Shown here: piece by piece, positions 1 through 6,162 of the stretch | How the letters are laid out: each line of letters starts with the position of its first letter | How positions within the stretch are numbered: position 1 is the stretch's first letter | Assembly: GCF_000620625.1 (NCBI RefSeq) | Contig: NZ_JIAW01000007.1 | Coordinates: forward strand, 62,001-126,000 | Reading direction: 5' to 3' | DNA: 64,000 nt | Origin: Mycobacterium sp. URHB0044 | GTDB lineage: Bacteria; Actinomycetota; Actinomycetes; Mycobacteriales; Mycobacteriaceae | Position numbers and translations under genes: made by a program | Notes under the pieces: generated by a model | What the model saw: only the letters and a program-made list of their open reading frames with translations | Database searches by the model: none | Told to the model about the DNA's origin: nothing

Positions 1-59
1 AGACGCATCGGAATCACTGTCGATCCAACGAATCTGCAGAGCACGTTGGGGTCAACAGA

Positions 60-106
60 AGTGTGCCGCGCCCGACAGCCCCAACACATGGGGCATTCAC
101 CCCATA
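60..106 (-). promoter_or_regulatory. Copy A of a 20-bp inverted repeat with CACACT box
   Basis: On the minus strand the repeat TATGGGGTGAATGCCCCATG (106 down to 87) is followed by 21 variable bases and then CACACT (65-60). The arms ATGGGG and CCCCAT can pair. The same arrangement with identical spacing occurs at 680-726, 2127-2173 and 5481-5527. This copy points leftward off the window, so its target gene is not visible. The repeat centre would sit near -43 if CACACT were a -10 element, the usual position for a class II activator. That promoter reading is inference; the repeat and spacing are seen directly. Confidence 0.6.
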
Positions 107-242
107 TATGCGTGCGATCGCAGGCATACGAATGTCAGGCTCATTACATCGCGCGCTATCTGACTGCCCTTGCGCCGTATGCGTTCGCACCACCGCCGTA
201 GGTACACGTGTGATCCTGCGATGCCGGCAGGCGTTGAGGGGA

Positions 243-405
243 CTAAGGAGCGTTGTCCCTGGACGAGTCTCGTTGGGCGGCGTAGGCAGCGGCGGCTTGG
301 GCGCGGTTGCGAACGCCCAGCTTGACCAAGATGGCTCCGACATGTTTGTTCGCCGTCTTGCGGCCGACGAACAGGGCGGCCGCGATCTGGACTTCGCTCT
401 GACCG
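243..405 (-). pseudogene. Remnant of a LuxR-family helix-turn-helix domain
   Basis: Read on the minus strand, this stretch encodes a C-terminal LuxR/GerE-type DNA-binding domain. It contains SEVQIAAALFVGRKTANKHV followed by an AILVKLGVRNRAQAAAAYAA stretch, which matches the usual EIA..LF.S.KTV..HV..IL.KLGVR.R.EAAA pattern, and it ends at a stop codon at 243. No sensor or receiver domain precedes it: the reading frame upstream has no plausible start and no recognisable partner. It therefore looks like the 3' end of a decayed regulator. LuxR-type activators bind roughly 20-bp inverted repeats centred near -42, which is suggestive given the repeats around it, but no link is shown. Confidence 0.5.
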
Positions 406-679
406 CTTATGTCTCGACTTCGATCTTCAATTCCGACAAGTGTTCGTGTCGGTCGTCATAACTGAAGGTGATCACTCGCACGACCGTGGAGGGGTGCGAC
501 GGCGAGTGTTGACGCGGCTGGGCATATCCGTGCGCGACGGCGAGCGGAATCGTGTGCGGGCTCAGACCGATCGATCCAGAGTCGGTGGCGCGCAATGGCA
601 CCGCGCACTCGACACGCTTCGCCTGCAAACACATCCGGTCCCACACTAGGCACCTGCCTGTCGAGCCATTGCGGGCAAA
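396..679. other. Intergenic stretch without a supportable gene
   Basis: Between the LuxR remnant and repeat copy B I see no reading frame with a convincing start, family match or ribosome binding site. The overlapping open frames here look like shadows of high-GC DNA. Confidence 0.4.
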
Positions 680-726
680 TATGGGGCGAACGCCCCATGC
701 ACCTCAGCGATCCGGTCCAGCACACT
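680..726 (+). promoter_or_regulatory. Copy B of the inverted repeat with CACACT box, upstream of the DivIVA-repeat gene
   Basis: TATGGGGCGAACGCCCCATG (680-699) is followed after 21 bases by CACACT (721-726). A start near 733 would give a short leader ending in the AGGAGG ribosome binding site of the gene at 763. Its arms are the most symmetrical of the four copies (ATGGGGCG with CGCCCCAT). Confidence 0.6.
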
Positions 727-762
727 ATCCATGCGCGTGCCCACGAGCGAAGGAGGCCAACG

Positions 763-1422
763 GTGAACGCAGACCATGATCCGGAGAAGCACATCGCCGA
801 TCTGGAACGCCAGTTGGCCCAGGGACACCACCCTGCGCGGCCGGAACGAGAGGAACGCCCCGAAGTCAAGCCAGACGATGTCCACGACCTAGCCTTCTCG
901 ACTGCGACAACGGGACGTCGCGGCTACCACCAAGAGGAGGTTGACGCTTTCCTCGACCGTGTTGAAGCAACCTTGCGGTATCCCGCGGCAAGTGGTGGCA
1001 TCACTGCGGCCGATATGCGCAACGTAGCGTTCTCCAAGCCGCCGCTCGGACGGCCGGGCTACCACGAGGATGAGGTTGACGCATTTCTGGACCTCGTCGC
1101 ACGCCAAATGGAACGCCGGAGCGGGCAACCGTCAGCAGTCGATCGCACGCAGAAAGACCCGCCCAACTTCAGCGCCACAACTGGTGTGGGACTCCGCCAC
1201 CTCACCCATTCAGACGAATCCACCGCACGCAGAATCCTGCGTGAAATTTACCGCTGTTGGGTGGAGTTGGGCTCGAGTCACTCTGTGGTCACCTGGCGAT
1301 CACCTCTGGTGCTGGGATCGGCGTCCGTCCTGCTCGGCTTCGCCACCCACCCTACTTGCTTCGCCCTCGCCGCTTTGCTATTCCTTTGGGCCTTTGCTGC
1401 TTGGCGCTCCCAGTCTGGTTGA
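763..1422 (+). CDS. DivIVA-repeat membrane protein
   Basis: 219 residues, starting at GTG 763, which has AGGAGG about six bases upstream. An N-terminal DPEKHIADLERQLAQ segment forms a short charged helix and recurs in the protein at 3074. Two copies of the short DivIVA-domain repeat follow: AFSTATTGRRGYHQEEVDAF and a second copy with AFSKPPLGRPGYHEDEVDAF, each ending in FLD. Near the C-terminus are one or two hydrophobic segments (LVLGSASVLLGF and FALAALLFLWAF). DivIVA repeats are common in actinobacterial proteins that localise to curved membrane or the cell pole, so a membrane-anchored, polar or septal role is possible. The actual function is unknown. The gene lies behind repeat copy B. Confidence 0.7.
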   Translation: MNADHDPEKHIADLERQLAQGHHPARPEREERPEVKPDDVHDLAFSTATTGRRGYHQEEVDAFLDRVEATLRYPAASGGITAADMRNVAFSKPPLGRPGYHEDEVDAFLDLVARQMERRSGQPSAVDRTQKDPPNFSATTGVGLRHLTHSDESTARRILREIYRCWVELGSSHSVVTWRSPLVLGSASVLLGFATHPTCFALAALLFLWAFAAWRSQSG

Positions 1423-2126
1423 CATAGTTTCCTCGACACACCCGCTTGGGAACGACCCCCTCCACGGCCACCGCTCAATGGGCCGAATCATCGTTCCTAC
1501 CGCACGATCCCCCGGCAGCCACGGTTCGTGCATTGGTAACGCTTCTGCTTCGACACTCGGTGCCCAGTCATCAAATACGGCTATGGGGCGTGCGCTGTGC
1601 TGAGCAAGTATCCAGGTGATCGAGAGCGGGCCACCGCCATCTTCTACGAGGAACGTGACTACGACGCGAAATCCGTTGATGCAACGTCGACCTACGTGCA
1701 GTTCGCCATGAGTTTGTACGGGCGTGAGCCGCAGTTGGCGGCAGAGCCATTACATGCTGAACTCGACTTCACGGATCCGACCTGTCTCAGCGCACGCCCG
1801 ATTGCAAACTTGTCTTGGGCCAGGACGGCGAACAAACACGGCCAGCCATAGTCGCCGCGCTAGTGTCCGCAACAGCGCATCCAAGTCGCAGCTGCCTATG
1901 TCACCCAACAACACCCCCGTCCAACGGCTCCGCACGCTGGTCGCTGCAACCCTTACCGGCATAGCAGCGACCACAGGCGTGGACCCGCCTCGGTGCTGAA
2001 TCCCTGCGAGGCAAGACAGTTCCGCACCGTCTACCCAAGCGCAAGCCCTCACTAGAGCAGTCGAAGAGCGGCGAAGAGGGTCATCGAAGTCGCAGCGATC
2101 TGTCTGTCGCTGTAGTTCGAGGCTTT
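1423..2126. other. Largely non-coding accessory stretch
   Basis: Apart from a weak candidate frame at 1597-1851, nothing here has a recognisable product. Codon use is irregular and the open frames on both strands overlap without preference, consistent with decayed DNA. Confidence 0.35.
1597..1851 (+). CDS. Doubtful small hypothetical protein
   Basis: An 84-residue frame starting at GTG 1597. It has a charged N-terminal half (YPGDRERATAIFYEERDYDA) and no transmembrane segment. There is no clear ribosome binding site and I recognise no family. It may be a fragment of a former gene in this decayed region rather than an expressed protein. Confidence 0.2.
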   Translation: MLSKYPGDRERATAIFYEERDYDAKSVDATSTYVQFAMSLYGREPQLAAEPLHAELDFTDPTCLSARPIANLSWARTANKHGQP

Positions 2127-2173
2127 TATGGGGTGAACGCCTCATGCGCTGAGGGCCTCCAGCTCGCCACACT
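2127..2173 (+). promoter_or_regulatory. Copy C of the inverted repeat with CACACT box, upstream of a secreted protein gene
   Basis: TATGGGGTGAACGCCTCATG (2127-2146), 21 bases, then CACACT (2168-2173). It points at the secreted-protein gene at 2243, which would leave a leader of about 60 bases. Confidence 0.6.
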
Positions 2174-2242
2174 TTCAACGATCACAGTCCCGATGGATTG
2201 TGATCACCGCACAAGTGCCAGTTCAATGGAAAGGATGAAGAC

Positions 2243-2554
2243 GTGAAGAGAACACTCATGGCAGGGGCAGTGGCGGCCACGCTTGGGGCTACGGTGATGG
2301 GCTTCGCCACGGGAACTGCGCAGGCCGACGAAGGCCGCCATGTTTGGTGCCCGGGGCAATCCATGGAGTGGCCGACCGGCCCGTGGAACCGAGCCATTTG
2401 GGACATGAATGTGTGCCACACCTGGTACGCGGTCGACTACGGCATGGGCAACACTATTGACCGTTTCGGGTCACCTAGCAACATCTGGGAAGGGGAAAAC
2501 CCCCCACCGCGGGTGCACCGGGTGTGTCCACCTATTGCATTCATGTGCCCGTAA
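2243..2554 (+). CDS. Small secreted protein of a mycobacterial Trp/Cys-rich family
   Basis: 103 residues from GTG 2243, with an AAAGGA ribosome binding site. A Sec signal peptide (MKRTLMAGAVAATLGATVMG) ends at an AQA-type cleavage site around residue 29. The mature part begins near a WCPGQSM motif and continues with WDMNVCHTWY and a proline-rich IWEGENPPPR stretch. This arrangement is familiar from many short exported mycobacterial proteins of unknown role. Three cysteines in the mature protein could form disulfides. It follows repeat copy C and has no close operon partner. Confidence 0.75.
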   Translation: MKRTLMAGAVAATLGATVMGFATGTAQADEGRHVWCPGQSMEWPTGPWNRAIWDMNVCHTWYAVDYGMGNTIDRFGSPSNIWEGENPPPRVHRVCPPIAFMCP

Positions 2555-3041
2555 ACCCGCCCGGGGCAAGCATTCCCGGTCTTCCGGGGTCCCGTGTCAG
2601 CGAACACCGCAGTCCCGCGGAAGCTTTGCCGGGATCCGACTGAGCGTGCAGGTCCGTGGCCGTGCACCCTACAACGCGATAGTTTGGCGCGATATCGACC
2701 CGTGGGCCTCGGCGCCGTCGAACCCGGCAGGACGGTTGCCGTAGAGATCGACGCCCCAAACCCACAAGGATTCGTATCGACCTGAACCAGCCTCTCCCAC
2801 AACGAGTCAGCCCGATCGGTTTCACGGCGGGCGGAGCGCTCGGCCTCAATGGCGAGCCTTTGAGGCCGTCAAGCGAATGGAACTAAGGATGGAACACTTT
2901 CCAGCGATGAACCACCGGGATGCCGCCAAGCGCGGCGGCGAGCTGAGGGCTTCGCCAGTGGACCGGGCATACGTCAGCGATCAATCGGATACTGCGTCGG
3001 GGCAACCGATCCACGTTGAGCTGGTCCCGGTCGCGCTTCCG
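2555..3041. other. Intergenic stretch, no supportable gene
   Basis: Short frames exist (for example 2594-2785, plus strand) but none has a ribosome binding site or a recognisable domain. At its end, CCTAAC (3042-3047) and GTTAGG (3057-3062) form a small inverted repeat twelve bases before the next gene; this could be an operator but is too short to be sure. Confidence 0.35.
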
Positions 3042-3073
3042 CCTAACTTCACCGTTGTTAGGACTATTTGTTG

Positions 3074-4171
3074 ATGGACGCAGGCGACTCCGAGAAGCGC
3101 ATCGCCGACCTCGAGTATCAGCTTGCTGAGCGGCAGCGCCGTGCAGATCTGCCACCCGCAATCCCGGACGTCGCGCCTACGTCGGGCCGGTTTCTGGCAT
3201 TCGCTGCGACGGGCAGCTCCGCGCGTCTGGTGTCTTTCGTTCTCGGGATGTGGGCGGCGTCGATGTTCTTGTTCGTGGCTGTGCACGCCGTGGTCCCCGA
3301 CGCCTACTCGGACGCCAGCGCCCCAATCGCCATCAGCATCTGGGTGATCGGCGGGTGTGTGCTCTTTTTCGGCTTCCCCGACCTCGTCGGGCGAGCGCGT
3401 CGCCGGAACGTTGTCATTTTAGTGACCGGCAACGAAATGACCGTCAATCCCACGCGCGGAAAAGTTCTTTCATTCGACGATGCACGGCTGGGCGCATGGG
3501 ATTTCCCGGGCGGCATGACGGCGGGAACCGCGCTTCACCTTCGGCGGGACGCTCAGAGCTTTGTTCTCGGGGGACGAGATCATCGGATAGCCGCGCGCAC
3601 ACGGCGGGAAGCGCCGCCTACGAGTACGGTCCAGGCGTGGATGTGGGCTGCAGACTTCGACGCGCTTCTCGCGATGATCGGCCCGCGGTACTGGCCGGAT
3701 GCGCGCGGGCCTGAACCGGAGGTACCCACGCGCTGTCTGCTGATTCCAAAATCAGCGTGGGGGTTCGATTCCTCGCTACCGAACCCGAGCATCGCCGTCG
3801 ATGTCGGCGAAGATGCGATTTCGGTGATTCACCTGAACAACAGTGCTCCCGCCGTGTCGGCTCCGCTCAACCGCGTGAGGGCGCAACCGGCACACTGGAT
3901 CTTTCGAGAAGGTGAAAAGGGTAGCCGCTTTCCGAGGGTTGCGCTGGTGCTGCGCATTCCTGATATGGAGACGCTTAGCATCGGATGTCCCGTTGCCCGC
4001 GGTCTCGGCTGGGGGCGGGTCCCGCGCGAGAGTTCGGATCGGTTTGCGTGGCGCGTCAACACGCTGGATTGGCAGGAACCACCCGCATATTGGGTCTCGG
4101 CCACAGATTGGCTAACTCTCGTTGAGACTTTCGGCTTGACCCCGAAACTCGAAGACAGAGCTAGGCGATGA
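3074..4171 (+). CDS. Membrane protein with an EKRIADLE N-terminal tag
   Basis: 365 residues from ATG 3074; in-frame TTG codons at 3068 and 3071 are less likely starts. The N-terminus DSEKRIADLEYQLAERQ is closely related to that of the gene at 763 (DPEKHIADLERQLAQG). Two membrane segments follow: about residues 50-72 (VSFVLGMWAASMFLFVAVHA) and 85-105 (IAISIWVIGGCVLFFGFPDL). A roughly 250-residue soluble part contains a PH-like or beta-rich repeated pattern (VTGNEMTVNP, SFDDARLGAWDFPGG, VDVGEDAISVI). I do not recognise the family beyond this tag. It is probably an inner-membrane protein with its large domain in the cytoplasm. It stands alone in the accessory region. Confidence 0.65.
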   Translation: MDAGDSEKRIADLEYQLAERQRRADLPPAIPDVAPTSGRFLAFAATGSSARLVSFVLGMWAASMFLFVAVHAVVPDAYSDASAPIAISIWVIGGCVLFFGFPDLVGRARRRNVVILVTGNEMTVNPTRGKVLSFDDARLGAWDFPGGMTAGTALHLRRDAQSFVLGGRDHRIAARTRREAPPTSTVQAWMWAADFDALLAMIGPRYWPDARGPEPEVPTRCLLIPKSAWGFDSSLPNPSIAVDVGEDAISVIHLNNSAPAVSAPLNRVRAQPAHWIFREGEKGSRFPRVALVLRIPDMETLSIGCPVARGLGWGRVPRESSDRFAWRVNTLDWQEPPAYWVSATDWLTLVETFGLTPKLEDRARR

Positions 4172-4474
4172 GGCCGCACTCGCTCGCGCTCATGGTGCGC
4201 GCTTCCTCCGAGCCAGCGGCAGCGTCGTTGTCGGGCCGCGCGTCAAGGGGCGGGACTGGCTTGCAGGCGTTTGAGCAGATGTGACCACGGCTCAAGCACC
4301 TCTTAGGGATTGAGCACAGACCTCCAGTGTTCGCGCCCGCACCGACGGACACCGTTGCTGGCCGTCTGCATTGCGGCACAACGTAATCGGCCTGAGTTAG
4401 TGGTGGTGCGTGTTGAACAGGTAGGAGTTGCCCTAGGTGCGCAGTTGCTCTTTCCGCTAGGGCTCGACCATGAG
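4172..4474. other. Intergenic stretch, nothing recognisable
   Basis: No frame with a credible start or family was seen on either strand. It adjoins a dehydrogenase remnant and may be part of the same decayed gene. Confidence 0.3.
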
Positions 4475-4610
4475 GCTGAATACGCCCTATTGTCATGGAC
4501 CGTCCAGAAGGCCTTCACGGCGTCCTCGATCGGGAACCGGCGCGTAATCAACGTGGTGGTGAGCTCCGGGCCGGCCACCACGAGGTCGGCAGCCTCAGCG
4601 AGGATACAAG
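4475..4610 (-). pseudogene. Possible C-terminal remnant of a zinc-type alcohol dehydrogenase
   Basis: On the minus strand the frame reads PELTTTLITRRFPIEDAVKA followed by FWTVHDNRA. This resembles the tail of medium-chain dehydrogenases, in which LIT(H/R)RFP.EDA..AF precedes the last strands. The Rossmann fold, GroES-like domain and zinc ligands are absent, and the reading frame breaks down on both sides. I read it as a fragment of a lost gene; it is too short to be certain. Confidence 0.4.
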
Positions 4611-4740
4611 GCGCACCGCATCTTCGGCGGCCTCTCGAACGATCTGAGACTCCTCGTGGCACGCCGACGCGATCGCCGACAGAGCAGTACTCGTGCCTCC
4701 GCAGAGAGAATCAATCCGAACCGTTTCCGGGGTCGCGGAT

Positions 4741-5394
4741 TCAGCCTGTACCAGGAAAGCCCTCCCCCGCTGCAGAGCGGCTCTCACGGCGAGTCCGAGA
4801 ACGCCTCCTGATCAACACTATGAGTGCACAAAGCGCGACGAGGAGGGAGCCACCGCCCAAAGCGAAACCGACGGGCACCGATCTCGGCGTAAAAGCCTCG
4901 CCGTTCGACACCCGAACATCGAGCGATGATCCGACGCGATCTGCACCGTCCCAAAACCCTCCGTTGATCACGCCGGTCTGCGACACTCCGCCGATGGTCC
5001 ATGTGGCCTCACAGTTACTACGCGAGCCGACCCCGCAGTAGGTGACTGTCGCCCTCGTCGGTGTGCCCACGGAATATCTCTGAAGGTCCGTCGCGCCAAT
5101 CCAGAACCCAAGCAGCGCGAGTGCGAAGGCCGCGGCAAGCGTTGTGCCGCAATACACACCGAAGGACAACCTTGCGGTCGGCGGCCGACCGAGCGCACTT
5201 TGCGATGCGGCTTTCCGCGTACGGTGCGCTGCGTAATCCACACCTCCGCTCGTGGGGTCGGGCCACTCCAACGACCGCGCTCGCGGTCGCAGCACCGGCT
5301 GGCTGCCCCTACGCCACCGGATCATCCGCACATTCATATAGAACGCCAATCCGAAGAACAGGACCAAGACGACAGGGCCAATCCACACCGCCAT
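4741..5394 (-). CDS. Three-helix membrane protein of unknown function
   Basis: 217 residues from ATG 5394, with a GAAAGGG ribosome binding site. Hydrophobic segments lie at about residues 5-22 (IGPVVLVLFFGLAFYM), 80-100 (GVYCGTTLAAAFALALLGFW) and 174-195 (GFALGGGSLLVALCALIVLI). The loop between the second and third holds RATVTYCGVG and WTIGGVSQTGVI, so a small beta-rich domain with two cysteines probably faces the periplasm, somewhat like DUF3592-type proteins. A basic tail (IRRRSRTRRESR) follows the last helix. It is the apparent target of repeat copy D, which points at it from about 90 bases upstream. Confidence 0.6.
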   Translation of the reverse strand: MAVWIGPVVLVLFFGLAFYMNVRMIRWRRGSQPVLRPRARSLEWPDPTSGGVDYAAHRTRKAASQSALGRPPTARLSFGVYCGTTLAAAFALALLGFWIGATDLQRYSVGTPTRATVTYCGVGSRSNCEATWTIGGVSQTGVINGGFWDGADRVGSSLDVRVSNGEAFTPRSVPVGFALGGGSLLVALCALIVLIRRRSRTRRESRSAAGEGFPGTG

Positions 5395-5743
5395 CGACGA
5401 ACCCTTTCACTACGCTCGGCCGCGGATTCAGAATCACCGGCGGACCGACAGATCTGCAGACCGCAGTGCGGACAGCACAAAGTGTGCCGGATCGGACACC
5501 CCCGACACATGAGGCATTCACCCCATAGATGCACCCAAATTGCGGGCAGAGGAACGCTGCGCGTTGGCCGGACAGCTCTGTGCGCACAGCGCATCCCACC
5601 ACTCGGGTGATGTGCTGCATTCCCGGAGCGCGATGCCCGCAGGCGGCTCCGAGGGCAGCGGGGACACAGCCGGTCACGGCGGCGCCGGGGGCGTCGGCGG
5701 AACCGTGTTGCCGATGTCGCTATTGTCAATCAGTGTTTCTTCT
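5395..5743. other. Intergenic stretch with repeat copy D and a Gly-rich frame
   Basis: Besides repeat copy D it contains an in-frame upstream extension of the next gene that would encode a Gly/Ala-rich run (GGAGGVGG). This resembles PGRS composition but has no signal or start support, so I treat it as untranslated. Confidence 0.35.
5481..5527 (-). promoter_or_regulatory. Copy D of the inverted repeat with CACACT box, upstream of a membrane protein gene
   Basis: On the minus strand TATGGGGTGAATGCCTCATG (5527-5508), 21 bases, then CACACT (5486-5481). It points at the membrane-protein gene starting at 5394. The flanks of copies A and D are also similar beyond the core (GTGTGCCG and ACACATG), which suggests recent common origin. 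Confidence 0.6.
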
Positions 5744-6124
5744 GTGATTAAAGCGAAACGCACACTGACCGCAATTCTCTTCGGGACCGCGACGGCAATG
5801 GGGCTCGCGGCGCCGGCATACGCCAACCCGGTTACCGACAATAACTTCCTCGGTGCGCTGACGAACGCCGGCATTGGCTACAACGATGCGGCCTCCACGG
5901 AGCAGCTCGGGCGGTCGATCTGTCCGATGCTGGTCGAACCCGGTAAGTCCATGGCGTCGGTGTACTCCACCGTCACCAACAATGGCATCAACCCTCAGAT
6001 GGCGGCGTTCTTCACCGGCGTCGCCATCTCGATGTACTGCTCGTCAGCGATGTCCTCGATCGGCAACGGCACGTTCCTGAACCAACTGAGTGGGCTCAAC
6101 GGGTTCGGCATACCTGGGCTCTAA
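5744..6124 (+). CDS. Secreted DUF732 protein
   Basis: 126 residues if started at GTG 5744; ATG 5714 would add ten residues and is an alternative. A Sec signal peptide (AKRTLTAILFGTATAMGLAA) ends at AYA before NPVTDNNF. The mature part has the DUF732 pattern: DNNFLGALTNAGIGY, an LGRSICPML segment with a first cysteine, and a later ISMYCSSAM segment with a second cysteine, likely a disulfide. DUF732 proteins are small exported helical proteins abundant in mycobacteria, with no established function. It ends 38 bases before pepN. Confidence 0.75.
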   Translation: MIKAKRTLTAILFGTATAMGLAAPAYANPVTDNNFLGALTNAGIGYNDAASTEQLGRSICPMLVEPGKSMASVYSTVTNNGINPQMAAFFTGVAISMYCSSAMSSIGNGTFLNQLSGLNGFGIPGL

Positions 6125-6162
6125 CGGGCCGCCTGGGAGCACCGGCCGCTATGTTTGTCGAC

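Noticed and set aside
3042..3062. Iron-box (IdeR) operator
   Set aside because: CCTAAC and GTTAGG are reminiscent, but the 19-bp IdeR consensus is not met.
5540..5743. PE_PGRS-like Gly-rich protein
   Set aside because: The GGAGGVGG run is an upstream extension of the DUF732 frame without start, signal or PE domain.
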